The position numbers and the translations under genes are program-made. The notes under the pieces were generated by a model that was not told where the DNA came from, did not search any database, and worked only from the letters and a program-made list of their open reading frames with translations. Below, piece after piece: positions 44,754-57,600 of a stretch of DNA of 64,000 nt (its first letter is position 1; each line of letters starts with the position of its first letter). The DNA lies in contig CAKMRJ010005634.1 of NCBI GenBank assembly GCA_928212115.1, positions 181,493,472-181,557,471 of the forward strand, in the 5' to 3' direction. Source of the DNA: Lactuca virosa. Its lineage: Eukaryota; Streptophyta; Magnoliopsida; Asterales; Asteraceae.

Positions 44754-45446
44754 TCTTTTCTACATTGTCAAATTAAATACAAATTTACCTTTACATTTCA
44801 AAAAACAAATTCCACATCAATTGGGAGGAAAGAAAAATAAATAAATAAAAAGGGTTATTAGGCAACGTTTTCGAAATAAAAAATAAACAATCATATATGA
44901 TTGTCCATATTAAATGCTTAACATGTTAATAAATCAGTTTAAGTCAAACAGAAACTAATAACCCTTTACATATTAGTTATATAGGTGTATTAGTGATTTT
45001 CTTCTTGAATGATTGATATAAGACATAAGGACATGGGGATGATCATTAACATGGTCACTGCCTTTTTATGTTTAAAATCATTTGATTTTTGTTTTTTTCT
45101 TTCTACAACGCCTATTTGGAATAGTTTAGAATTGTTAGGTTTAATTTGTTGAAGTTGGTTTGTTGGTGAGCGATAAGTTGAAATTGGTAGTTGTGATCAT
45201 AAGAGAATTATGTGAGCGAAGCTACTCATGATTGGTGGATAATGAGTTGTATTTAGATTCTATTCCTTTTTATGGGACTTACAAAATTTTAGTTTAATCA
45301 AATGGCTGCTAAGCTGAAAAAACAAAATCAGCTAATCTATGGACATACATATGAGTTTATGGCAATTATTCAGAGTTTAACATTTCATTATTATATTGTT
45401 TGGTTTGTGTCTATTATATTAATATGTTTACAAAGTTTAACCTATA

Positions 45447-45447
45447 T

Positions 45448-45521
<74 letters not shown>
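45447..45521. repeat. (AT)n microsatellite
   Basis: Long AT dinucleotide tract with one interruption near the left edge; produces spurious IYIY frames on both strands. Confidence 0.97.
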
Positions 45522-45525
<4 letters not shown>

Positions 45526-47025
45526 CAGACACACAAGTTGTGAAACATAAATGCTGTATTTTTTGTTTTTTTGAACAAGCAATAAATACATTATTATCCT
45601 AAAAAAACTTAGAGCATATATCCTAAAGACTATATAGATAAAACTAAGGGTTGCACATGAATTCTGGAAAACATTAAATAGAAAAAATAGCAACGTACTT
45701 TTGGATCGGTATTATGGAATTTGAATAAAATATTCATTGAATGCATAATTGTGGGCATTTGATTATTTTATTATTTTATTTAAAATTATTTAGTATTTTC
45801 TATAGATAAGTACAATTTTGTGGAATTCCGTAATTTTGGTGATATTTTGTATTGAGATAACTTACGATGAACTTATCGTCGAACTATGTGGATTTGAATG
45901 TCCGTAAAACTTTATATTTCAACAGTAAGATGCATGTGAAACATATTTTATAATGATCCAAAGAAAAGAAAACATACTTTTTAAATTTAAATAAAAATGA
46001 ATTTTGAGAACAAAAATTGTCATGTCTTATATATATCGGATTGAAACAAATTTATCTCCTTATATATACACAAAATGAGATAGTCTTAATAATATACTGC
46101 AATTTATACCAAATGTTGCATAATAATGGTTATTATAAAAATTGAGATTAAACTACTTAAATTAGTTATAAAGATATGTTCACTCTTCATTAAATGTTAG
46201 TAGCCCAGAGGTAGCACCCATTGCGATTCTGAAAGAATGTGTACGTACAATAGAAAAAACATAATGCACAGCACTTGACACGTTTCGTTAGTATTTATAA
46301 TTATAATAATCACCTCTCCTTATGAAAAAAAAAAGACACTTAGTAGTCTAAAAGAGAGCAAAGTGCCATATTTCATAATTAGAGGGACCTCATGACTCAT
46401 TGTCGCACTCAAATGGAACAAGGTGCATCAATCATCCAAAATATTATTACTTAAGAACACGAGTTTTTTTAACAATGAAAATATTACCTTCCTTTTGCTT
46501 GTCTTGTAACGAAAGATATTATCCATACATTTCTTTTTCTAGAAAGTTTCTACGTCTCTACCTATTCTTACACATTATGACAATCTTATCATAACCATGA
46601 TTATTCATCATTGTTGTTCTTTAATTGTCATTCTATCTAAGATACGTGTTATAACTGATACTTCAATCTAACACTTAACGAGTGTTTGGTTTACTTTGAT
46701 ATACAATTCATATGTTAATAAATATATATAACATGTTAATCATTTTTATATATTATGAAATAAGATCTTAATTTTTTTCTCCCACCAGATGTATTTAATG
46801 TATTATGTTTCATTGTTTAAATAACATATGGGTTGGTATACACAAGCATATCTATGAAAACATATTCATATGTTTATATTCTATAATACATGCTTTCATA
46901 AACATCATGTTACATAACATTATTATTGCAAATTTGCAATTTCTACAACATATTATACACTTCATTATTGACTTCTATGATGGAAATTAAAAACACATAT
47001 CATTACATTTGATCAATATGGTTGA

Positions 47026-47026
<1 letters not shown>

Positions 47027-47074
<48 letters not shown>

Positions 47075-47075
47075 T
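47027..47075. repeat. (ATT)n microsatellite
   Basis: About 16 trinucleotide repeats. Confidence 0.95.
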
Positions 47076-47749
47076 TGATACGGACATTCACCATGATCTA
47101 AAATTTCATAACGGTTTGATACTTTTGACTATACTTTCCATTATTTTCTAACTTTTATTAATCATATTAACTTTTAAGTATTAAGGGATTGATGATGGTT
47201 AAATTCTGATTTCATACATATTTCATAAATGATCCCTAAAGTTTATAGGTTATATTAATTTGGTCGAAGCGCAAAAAAAAAATATTATATTGGACTTAAT
47301 AGAAAGTTTTAATGGTGTTAGGAGAAGGGCCAAATATGCCACATTTTCAAACCATGCACACTATTTGTATCAAAATTTTAAACTTGGACCAAAACAGTAA
47401 GACACTGCCAACAAGGACAAAAACTATAATTTACTCATAGTTATTGTACGAGTATATGAATACAGAAAAAGAGGACAGATTTTGAAAATAAATAGATTAC
47501 TATTCCATTTTAATAACTATAAGTTTTGCATTGGAACTTAAAGGAATGTAAAAGAATAACAAGTTGCTAAATATTCCATATGAGTATTCAATCTTTCTAG
47601 AAAATACAGGTATAACCCTGGTATTTACAGAAGATACACTTAACATCTACAACAAAATTGATATTTTCACTTTGCACCCTCTAACTTTACAAATCTGAAC
47701 GCAAGCAAACTATTTTAGTATTCTTTTTCCCTTTTCTTTCGTTTAAAGA

Positions 47750-49177
47750 CTATTTCCTATTTTTGTATTGGTAGTAATTCTGGTTGAAACTTAAGTTACG
47801 TTTAGACCCCTTATTTTTCAACAATATACAGCTAAGCCCCTTCCATAACCAACGCCTTTTCTTGTGTGAAGATGGCCACCCGTTAACATGACTAACGTGC
47901 GCCCTACTACTCCTCTTCACCGCCAGCCCACGTACCTCCGGCGGCCGGTACATGCGGATCAACGGCCACTTTATCCCGTCGAAGAAAGGGTGCCGTTTAA
48001 TATCCGTTGCACCCCTGGCGCATCCTAGCCGCTGCTGTGGATCTTTTATCAGTAACTTCTGTATCAAGTCCTTAGCCTGCGCCATCCCTCTCGCGCTATC
48101 TTCATCAAACCTCACATCACTGGTTGATGCTATATTGCGCAGGGTCGACTCCTTATTTCCTCCTCTAAACGGCGTCCTTCCGTACAACAACTCATAAACC
48201 AAAACTCCGAACGCCCACCAATCAACACCGTTGCCGTGGCCATTTCCGCTGATCAACTCCGGCGCTAAGTACTCGTGAGTCCCGACGCACGATTTCGAGA
48301 AGGCTGTCGTCGGCTCCGCTACAAACTCCGTTAATGTTTCTTCTTCTGTATAGCTCCGGCCACCGTATAAACCAAAACAATCACTGTGTTTCTTCCTTGT
48401 TATCTTGTGAATCCTTTTTTCCAGTTTCGGAACGACGTCGGCGTTGAAGCACAAATCGAAGTCCGACAACATAATGTGTCCGTCTTCTCGGATCAAAATG
48501 TTCTCCGGCTTCAAATCTCGGTAGACGATCCCAAGCGAATGGAGATATTCGAGAGCAACCAACACCTCAGCGGCGAAAAACCTAACGGAATCAATCGGTA
48601 GCCGGTAGTTAGGTTGCTTCCGGAGCAACGAATGTAGGTCTCCGTTAGGACAGAAATCAATGAGGAAGCAAGTGTAATGAGAGACTTCAAGGTGAGCGTA
48701 GAGTGTAGGAAGAAACGGGTGATCCAGGGAGGAGAGAATCCGAGCTTCTGTTTGCACATGTGACAGCTTCTTCGACGTGAGCGAGTTGTTATCAACAACC
48801 TTCAAAGCGAAACTCGCGTGATCGTAGTCGCGAAGGCGGCAAAGGAACACTCGGCCGAGGTTTCCAGATCCGACATGGCGGACGAGCTTGAGGTGGCGGA
48901 GGTGGAGCGTGCCGTCGGAGGATAGAGTAGTAGCAGCTCTAATCGCCGACCAGTTCGTGTCTGATTTCCGGTGGGGACGAGAGTGGAGGTTAGGGATTTC
49001 AGTGGAAGGGGTCCCCGCGGAGACGGAGGACATGCGATCATTGAAGCTCAAGCATAAACTGGAACGAGCAAGACTTGATCGAGCACTGGTGGTGGCGATG
49101 GAGGTGGAGCTTGTGAAGCTGAGGTCGAGATCGGAGTCGTGATGAGAGAGAGCATTGTAGTGATAATCGTCTTCCAT
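47750..49177 (-). CDS. WAG2: AGCVIII serine/threonine kinase, WAG1/WAG2 type
   Basis: An intronless gene of 475 aa. In Arabidopsis WAG1/WAG2 (PINOID clade) phosphorylate PIN auxin transporters and affect root waving and auxin flow. Visible kinase features: glycine loop GSGNLGRVFLC (103-113), ATP-binding Lys126 in FALKVVD, Glu144, HRD-equivalent YRDLKPEN (219-226, catalytic Asp221), DFD (239-241) in place of DFG, which is diagnostic of plant AGCVIII kinases, a long insertion before the activation segment (about 242-295), SKSCVGTHEYLAPE (294-307), and DWWAFGVLVYELLYGRTPF. The N-terminus is Ser/Thr-rich; the C-terminus ends in a basic tail (SSHKKRRWLWKGLS) without an FxxF hydrophobic motif. The start is the first ATG, close behind a TATA box. 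WAG1 versus WAG2 cannot be decided from sequence alone. Confidence 0.93.
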   Translation of the reverse strand: MEDDYHYNALSHHDSDLDLSFTSSTSIATTSARSSLARSSLCLSFNDRMSSVSAGTPSTEIPNLHSRPHRKSDTNWSAIRAATTLSSDGTLHLRHLKLVRHVGSGNLGRVFLCRLRDYDHASFALKVVDNNSLTSKKLSHVQTEARILSSLDHPFLPTLYAHLEVSHYTCFLIDFCPNGDLHSLLRKQPNYRLPIDSVRFFAAEVLVALEYLHSLGIVYRDLKPENILIREDGHIMLSDFDLCFNADVVPKLEKRIHKITRKKHSDCFGLYGGRSYTEEETLTEFVAEPTTAFSKSCVGTHEYLAPELISGNGHGNGVDWWAFGVLVYELLYGRTPFRGGNKESTLRNIASTSDVRFDEDSARGMAQAKDLIQKLLIKDPQQRLGCARGATDIKRHPFFDGIKWPLIRMYRPPEVRGLAVKRSSRAHVSHVNGWPSSHKKRRWLWKGLSCILLKNKGSKRNLSFNQNYYQYKNRK

Positions 49178-49221
49178 TGTTGAATGGTGTTATGAAAATG
49201 GGGGAGATGGGGTGGGTTTAC

Positions 49222-49229
49222 TTATAGAG
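49222..49229 (-). promoter_or_regulatory. TATA box of WAG-type kinase gene
   Basis: On the minus strand, ctctataagta lies about 45-50 bp upstream of the ATG at 49177. A normal TATA-to-start spacing would give a leader of only about 15-25 nt. Confidence 0.5.
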
Positions 49230-51150
49230 AGGAAGAGGAGTGAGTATTTTAATGGAGGTAACGTGTCTGGTCTGGTTGACTCTAACTGTAGAAGGTGCTT
49301 GGTTGACTAAAATGGAAGGTGTGGTAACCGCGTAGTTACATTGGGAGTTGGGACCACCAATTTTCACTTTGTGTTTATCCATCAATATTATTATTGCAAA
49401 TCATACCTTAAATATTATTGAGTTAGATTGTTGTTAAAGAAAGAGTAATGTGTTAGAACATTATTTTTAACAACTTAGATCGATTATAGACAATGAAAAG
49501 TCATTTCCCAAGTGGTTGAATCAAAATTGGATGTCATTAGAGGTTGTTTATGGTTTGTCGTATGGGTGTGACACATGGGCTTTACACGGTTGTGTAAAAC
49601 CTAAGGAAGGGTTTTAAGACTTATAAGAGTGATTAAGAGTTCTTTTAACCTATTTGATTTATTATGGTAAATTGAGATGGGGTAATGATCAGATCATACT
49701 TAATGTTAATTGTCGTGTTTATTAGCCTTCAAGGTGATTAAGGGAGCAGTTTGAGTTAGCAATCTATAAGATATCGAGGCGAATACATAGTATTTCGAGT
49801 TTATGTCCCCATATGACATCATACTTTCCTTTGCTGTTATATATTATGCATTATTTGTTTCTATATGTACTACTTGTGAATCTTGCAAGTAATGATAATT
49901 TAAGACTATAGTTGTGAGAAGAGCTTTCTATAAAACTTGTCATTTTAAAGACAACCAGTGAGTTGTATAACTCATGATCATGCATGTTCATTCATACGGA
50001 TGATGGGTGATAAGACTTGTGTGGTCCATAAATAATATTAATCCTTTGATATCAAATATTATAAGACTGTGAGTTTGTGTTGGAATATCTATAACGCCTT
50101 CACAACATGTTGGACCTTACAACCTCGTCATGGATACACATGTGAACCATCACATGTTACCTAGCATTATATATTTGGAGCCCATTAGGATTTGAGTGTC
50201 TAGTGTAAAAACACAATGTCATGTTGTGTTGTGTTCGTGTTAAGAATTCGACACAAAATTTATATGATGTTATGATGTGTTTGTCGTATTTTTCTAACTT
50301 TCCTATACGAGGAGTGTTTCAAAACATTCAGACTTTGTTGGATCAGTTATCATGAAGCTAGCAAAGTAAATTGCAAATCTAAGATCAAAATGACATTTTA
50401 CACGCCCAAAGATCACCTCAAGAAGTGTGTAAATGTGTTGTTTATTTCAAGTAAAAAAATGTGTTCAAGTGTTAGAGGATCTCGATCGTTAATGTATTAG
50501 ACGATATCACTCCCCAAGAAATCTACAACTCAAAGGAGTGGAAATATTTTTTATAAAAGTCGAAAGGCATTCTATAAAGAGAGCACTTGAGGCTTCATTT
50601 GAAAACTCTCCACAAAAATGTTAATACTCCATTAAGACAAAGAGAGTCAAGACGTGTTCATCATCAAGAATTCACAATTTATCACCCACATCTCAACCTC
50701 CTTTTCAATTTGATTAGCTTCGTTAAAACGATTCCAACTAGATATGAAAGTCTGCGTTATTATTTTGTGTGAATAATCCTAGTAGTAAAAAAATAAAAAT
50801 AAATAAATAAATAAATAACTTATCTTGTACTACTATCTAAGTTTTACCTTAAAGGAATCTCATGATAGTAGAACAAGTCGAAGATTAGAAGTTGTACATG
50901 TAGTGTTAATATTCCATATCCTTTTTTTTATCAATATTTGTTGGAGAAGTTATCTTAAACTAGATTATTAATTTCAGTTTAGGGTTTATTTTGTACCATA
51001 TTTTAGATCCAGGTACTCATCATTTCACATATTTGTAACTTGTTATACAACTTGTAATCTTTTACTTTTGCAAAATTCAAGTTTTTTCTTAGTCATATAT
51101 ATACGTTGGTAATTTGTAATCTTTTAAAAACCAGTTACTATGCAAAATTC

Positions 51151-51155
<5 letters not shown>

Positions 51156-51243
<88 letters not shown>
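51156..51243. repeat. (AT)n microsatellite
   Basis: About 88 bp of AT dinucleotide with one aatta interruption. Confidence 0.95.
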
Positions 51244-51245
<2 letters not shown>

Positions 51246-51726
51246 CTGTATGTTAATTTAAACTACTTTTGCGAAGATATTTTACAAAAGAAAACTATAT
51301 TAAGATCTTTTTTTCTTCTTAACATATCAAGTAGATCATAGATAGATCATAGATCTCCTGTTCCTGATATGTTCAATAAATAGAGTATCATATATTAATA
51401 TTTCTTGATACGTCAAACATCTCCTTGCTTTTTCTCTTCATACAATCATAGAGACACATATCATAATTAAGACTTTAAGCAATTAACTTTATTTATATAA
51501 TAATACAATATATACAACAGCTTTATTACAAATTTGCATTTATTTACATGTCGCCATAAATCAGATTTCGTAACATGCATAATATTTTACCATAAAATCC
51601 ATATTTCTTTACATGATCGACAAGGAATAAACTTTGTAATAAACCCATATTAACAAATTAACTTGCATCATATTTTTTCATTAAAAAAAACAAATGCAAC
51701 CAATAATAACATATACTTATTGCATT

Positions 51727-51745
51727 ATATATATATATATATTAT

Positions 51746-51781
<36 letters not shown>
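51727..51781. repeat. (AT)n microsatellite with interruptions
   Basis: Imperfect AT tract directly to the left of the Mutator-like element's left terminus. Confidence 0.9.
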
Positions 51782-51782
<1 letters not shown>

Positions 51783-52023
51783 CTTCATTTTTTAGATAAA
51801 ACTGCAAAAATAATCTATGTGGTATGTATTTTTCCGATGTTTAATCCAAATCTTGACTTTTTTGGTTATGTGTCCTTTTAAACTAGTTTCGTTACAGAAT
51901 TGGCCCCTCAATAAATTGAAATGACTTTAATACCCTTGTGATATTTATTTTCTATTTTCTTTCATTTTTTTAAAATCTAATACTTATTTATTTATTTAAA
52001 CAATAAAAAATAAGAGGGATCCA

Positions 52024-52044
52024 CCCCCCCCCCCCCCCCCCCCC
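52024..52044. repeat. Homopolymer C21 in the left TIR
   Basis: An uninterrupted C-run where the opposite TIR has a (GA)n tract (57868-57890), so the two arms have diverged by slippage at the same spot. Confidence 0.9.
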
Positions 52045-53802
52045 GCCCTCTCTCTCATTTGAGCCGACAACAAATGAGTCGTACAGATCTTCATTTAATC
52101 ACCTTAGGATCATAGTGAGCTATATTTGTTTGTCCACTACTAGCTCATGGTCTGCAAATGGGTGTTCCACAAGAATCTTCTTTGCGTAGATTTATGTTTT
52201 CAAATCTTAAAACTTGCCAAAATCTGTATCCCTTCTTCTTCACAGTTTCCTCTTTCGCCATCATCATCCAATTTGGCCACATCCATCACCGCCAATTAAA
52301 CCTCATCCTCACCGAGGAGACAAATTTCTTTAGAAAATACAAAATGCCAACAAAACTTAACAAGATTCTGGTCATCAGAGAACTGGGTACATCGGGAAAT
52401 TCGTGGTCGACACCATTAACGAATCTAGTAATGTTAAGGTTTGTGGTGATATCAACCATCGGTAATATGGAAATGCCAAATTTATCAGTCGAAAAACACA
52501 CACACATATGAATCGATTACAGTTCATAAGATTTTAGTTTTGATTACATCTTGAAGCTCACCGGAGTTCATTCTTTCCTCCATCACCATTAATTTGGAGA
52601 TTTTTAGGTATGTTTCTGGTTTGATTTAAGCAAAATGATTGACCACCATCCTGGAGTGAGAATGTATGGGGTGGGCAGAGGAAACGGGTGTGTGATTACA
52701 GATTCGTGAATTCATTATCAAATTTGTATAAACAAATAATTGTGTGTGTGCGTGTGTTTGTCACACTCCATTGAAAGAAATAGCATTTCCTTTACAGTGA
52801 ACAAAAAATATGCATTTCCATTAGAGAGTTTGATTGATGAATTACATGGAACATCGAGTACAGTGAAGCTGTGGGGTATAATGGTGGTGGTAGTGGTGGT
52901 GATAGGTGGTGGAGATGGAAGGAGTGAATAGAGAAGGATGGTGAAAGGGTAGGAGGTTGTCTCCGGCGACAATGGAGATGTGTAACATCCCAACAATCAC
53001 GATAAAAAATTTCATTTTTCTATTAAGGTAAAATCATTGTTTCCAATCAAAACCCAAGTTGAAACCAAGTATCAAATACAAATACCCCAGAATCAAAGTA
53101 TAAAAAAATCTCCAAAAAATATAACACCGAAGGATGTGTACCATCACGCCTTCGCCTTGCCCCGATCATCAGCAGTACCTGAAACATAACATTTAAACCG
53201 TAAGCCAAAGCTTAGTGAGTTCCCCAAAATACCACCACCCAAACATATAACAACATGCATACTGGGTCCACAGTCATCGGGCTGGATTACCCCTGAGCCC
53301 ACAGTATGATTCTGGTTTGCCTTTCTGGCCTACATCTCATGTCTGGATTGCTCCTGAGCCCACAAACATATGTATGGCTTGCCCTTTCTGGCATACAGCT
53401 TATGACTGACTTGCTCTCGAGTTTGTTGGCTTCTGCACAAAGCAGTATTGCCTCAACCCAACCGCACTATGTCAACATATACAACTGATAACATGTAACA
53501 ACAAACACATAATCATGCAGATCTTAAAGATCGCTACAACATAACAACATCCTAAACCATGATACATAATCTACTCGCCAACATTGGTGCCTTCGACCCA
53601 CAAGTACAGTGAGGAAACTCGCCTTACATTCTGAAAAGATAACTGGACAAATCACTGCTCTGAATACTGCCTCTACTAATCACCTACATGAAGAATATGA
53701 ACTACCACTCAAAATACCCAAAAATGTCCCTAATATCACATTTTGTCAAAATCTTGGTCAACGGTCAAAGTCAAAAAGTCAAGGGAAGTCAAAGTAGACT
53801 GA

Positions 53803-53909
53803 GTACGCCCCGCGTACTCAATCACTATGTTGGGCGTAGTTGCGACTCTTCCAATCCACGGGGCTCTAGCCCAGTATGCGTAGCGTACCTCTTGGTACGC
53901 CCATCGTAC
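53803..53909. repeat. GTACGC-type palindrome pairs
   Basis: Units gtacgccccgcgtac (53803-53817) and ctatgttgggcgtag (53825-53839) start 22 bp apart; gtatgcgtagcgtac (53874-53888) and gtacgcccatcgtac (53895-53909) start 21 bp apart. Confidence 0.85.
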
Positions 53910-54536
53910 TCCGTCTGGATCCATTCCTTTTCATTAAGTGCTTATTCCTTAAATACTTTTCATCCAAACTCAGATTTAGACCCAAAACATCGTTCTAAGT
54001 CATAAAGTTCCACCTTTATGACTTGCCATGGATAGAAATGGTCCAAAAATTAAAACTTTAACTTAATATTCCACTAAAACATCATAACTCTTGCATGGAA
54101 GGGATAGAAGGACCAAAATCACATTTTTATGGTTCTTAGCACCTAAAAACGTCTGAAAGGACAGATCTTATGGTTTAGAGTAAGTCATACTCATGAACAC
54201 CAAGATTATGGGACTAAAAAGCATAAAAACCTAAGAACTAACAAGATCCAAAGAAAACATGCATCAAGTTCCAAACTTTATACCTTCAAATGATGCTAGA
54301 GGATGAGATGCTTCTGGATCTAGGTTGTCTTGAGCTTCCAAGATGATTCCACTTCCTTCTTCTTCCTTCAAGAACACCAAAAACACACTCTTAAGCTCAA
54401 AAAGGCTCACACAAAGGATTAGGGTTTCTAATGGACGATTTGGGAGATGGAGGTTGATGAGGGAAAAGGTCTTGAGGAGACAATGATGTTTAAATATGGC
54501 TCAAACCGTAAAAATTAGGGTTTGACCCCAAGCCAC

Positions 54537-54572
54537 GTACGCCCGACGTACACTTGAGTACGCCCAACGTAC
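54537..54572. repeat. GTACGC-type palindrome pair near LTR promoter
   Basis: gtacgcccgacgtac (54537-54551) and gtacgcccaacgtac (54558-54572), 21 bp apart, just upstream (minus strand) of the telo-box/TATA-like block. Confidence 0.9.
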
Positions 54573-54607
54573 TAACATAATACACGTTCCTTATTAAATG
54601 AGCTACG

Positions 54608-57600
54608 TGTGACAACCGTCAATTTTGGTCAAACAAAGTCAATAAAAGTCAACTAGGTCAACTCGAATCGTATTAGAATTTTAGGAGAAATGTGATATTC
54701 TCTAATGTTTCTAATGTACTATTGACAAATTATAATACAAAGTACCCCTCTGGTTACCAATTATCGAATATAAACCCTAAATAAGGTTAGTAACATAACA
54801 ATTCGGTAACTCAATTATATATTACTTGGGTATAAATAATATTCGTAAAACAAGGTAGTGGAACCTTACACTAAATGGCAAATTCATATCAAAGGTTACT
54901 TATACAAATTTTTGGTGAATTCGTCACCAAATGCGACAAATTCGATACCCGACCTAAAATGCCAAACTTTTAACAGAAAGAATTTAGGAATCAACCTAAT
55001 TTTCATATAACGTATTATTAATTTTAATAATAATGATTTTTATGATAATTTGAATTTTTATAATTCAAATTAAATATTTATATATCCTTTATACCATAAT
55101 TCTTTATAAAAATACCACTATTTTATAAAAAATGCCAACATTTTAAAAAATAATAATAATAAAGGGTTGACTTTTGTTTTTGTGAAAACCCATGACTAGA
55201 CATGTTGGTCACTCTTTTCCCAACAAATCTAATACCCACCATACAACCAAGCCTTTACACCACATGTAACCATACAACACCCCACCCCCCACCCTCTCCC
55301 CCTACCCCCCCCCCTTAAAACTTGCAGTCAAGTTCTCTCTCCTCCCCCCCTCGTCATCACTTTTCTTCATTTCTTCATATTCTTCACATTCTTCATCTCT
55401 CCTTCAAGAACACTTCATTTGCTTCCAAGGATAATTCTTCATAAGTTGGTTCTTAGATTTTTGGTAAGCATTTCCTTGTTAATCTAGTGTTTTTATACAC
55501 ATTCATGCTAGTTTTGTGACTTTTACACACATAACATGTGTTAAAAATCATAGGATAGTACCATCTTCAAATGTTCTTCAACCATCTTCAAGTTTTCTTC
55601 AACCACCCACCCCCCACACCCCCACCCACCCACCCTCTCCCCCCCCCTAAAACTTGAGGCCGAGTTCTCTCCCCCCTCCCCCACCCCCATCACTTTTCTT
55701 CATTTCTTCATATTCTTCACATTCTTCATCTCTCCTTCAAGAACACTTCATTTGCTTCCAAGGATAATTCTTCATAAGTTGGTTCTTAGATTTTTGGTAA
55801 GCATTTCCTTGTTAATCTAGTGTTTTTATACATATTCATACTATTTTTGTGACTTTTACACACATTAACATGTGTTAAAACCCATAGGATAATACCACCT
55901 TCAAGTGTTCTTCAACCATCTTCAAGTGTTCTTCAACCACCTTCAAGTGTTCTAAGCTTAAGGATCTTCATCTTCATCTCCTTATCCAACCACAAACACA
56001 CTCAAGGTGAGTTCATACCCTTTTTTTTCGAGTTTTCCATGTTTTAAGGGGGGAGTGTAAGTAAACTTGTATAATAACTCAAGTTTTTATGCATGCTTCT
56101 TCTTTAAGTTGTATAAAAGTGTTATATGCATGAAAAGATGTTATTACTTAACTATTTGAACATTCATATGATGTGTTTGTTTAGAAATGTAAAACTACGA
56201 AAAACAAGTATAAACATACCACATGATCTTGAGAAAAAAAAGGTCACAAAAGCAAAACTATAAAAACTATGGTTTTTATGAACATAATATGACTTTTCTA
56301 GCAAAAATGGGTTTTAACCAAGCTATTACATTATTTTTGTGTGAAACAAACCAAAATATGTTATTTGGGACATATGTCTTGAAACTAGTCAAAAATATCA
56401 AAGATTTAGTTTTACAAAAAGAAAACTCAAAAATCTATCATTTTATGTAAAAAATGGTTTTTCTAGCAAAAATGGTCCTAACTAGTTTATGGCACCATTT
56501 TTGTGGGTTTTGACTAAAGACATATGTTTTTAAACTTATAAAATTAACTTGAGTTAAATACCTCAAAAAGGTAAAAATAAGTTTTACAAAGTTATATTTT
56601 ACTAGTTACCGGTAAATATCGTTAAAAATGGGCAAAAACTAGAAATTTGCTTTATCGTACTAAATGTTCTTATACTTGTGTTAGATGTGAATTTATATGA
56701 TTTAATTGTTTAAAACATCTAGACATGTTAACTTATACGTATTTATATATATGATTATATAAATGGACTTAACAAAACATTTATAATAAACTATAATTGG
56801 TATAGTTTATGGGTCATAAATACTACTTTATCATTTTGGACGAAACATATAATTATTTAAAGGTATAATTATTTTTACACTATGTAACCACTATGGAAGG
56901 GTAATAATTTCACTTACAAAAAGGGGGTTTCATTACACTAGACGTAAATATGTTAATACAAGTTTGTGAGTCATAGTCTTCACGTACCTACCAGAGTACC
57001 TACAAAAGTCCTGTATTATAACAGAAATCTCCTGTAAGAGAGTGTGATACTTGTGTATAAATCTATACGGGACTGACAACCCCGCACCTAAGTTGTTAGC
57101 TACAGCTAGACCGGCAGGTCTAGGGTGACAATTGTCTAACATTTCGACGCCTGAAGAACGTTGTAGCAGGCCAACTAGTCTTTAGCACAGTTATAATAAC
57201 TCACATGGGGTATTAACAATACATTTGGTTTACGGGGTAACATACATTCAAATGGTTTTATATAATAATAAAACTACATGATACTATTTTCCAGTGCAAC
57301 ACTACTTACATTTTTGATCTTAGGGTTTAAGACTTACAACTCATTTTAAAGAAAATATTGGATTTTCTGAAAGCGCACTCTATCATTTTACAAGGAAAAG
57401 TTACAGATTTTTCTCATACAAAACTCTTATGAACTCACCAACTTAATTGTTGACACTTTTTCAAAACTACTTGTATTATCAGGAAATCAGTAAACAAGTA
57501 ATCTAAAGGTTTTGAGGATGGGGCGTCACGACGTCATGTTAATTACTTTTGTCATATGTATTTGGTATCGAATCAAACAATGTTTTCGATACAATGTAAT

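Larger units (their letters stand above)
44754..47749. other. AT-rich spacer with microsatellites, no gene seen
   Basis: Holds an (AT)n tract at 45447-45521 and an (ATT)n tract at about 47027-47075. The rest is AT-rich DNA downstream of the kinase gene. No coding similarity on either strand. Confidence 0.55.
49230..51793. other. Upstream spacer, no gene seen
   Basis: Promoter region of the kinase gene followed by AT-rich DNA with (TA)n tracts at 51156-51243 and 51727-51781. The part at about 49550-50240 is reminiscent of decayed retroelement sequence, but no domain or terminal repeat could be supported. Confidence 0.5.

Noticed and set aside
48386..49142. Plus-strand frames across the kinase gene
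   Set aside because: Antisense shadows of the WAG-type kinase ORF.
49550..50240. Possible Copia LTR remnant upstream of the kinase gene
   Set aside because: Only a general resemblance; no terminal repeats, PBS or coding motif could be identified.
52158..52511. 117-aa frame inside the Mutator-like element as a possible transposase
   Set aside because: No MULE transposase or zinc-finger motif; too short; an antisense frame overlaps it.
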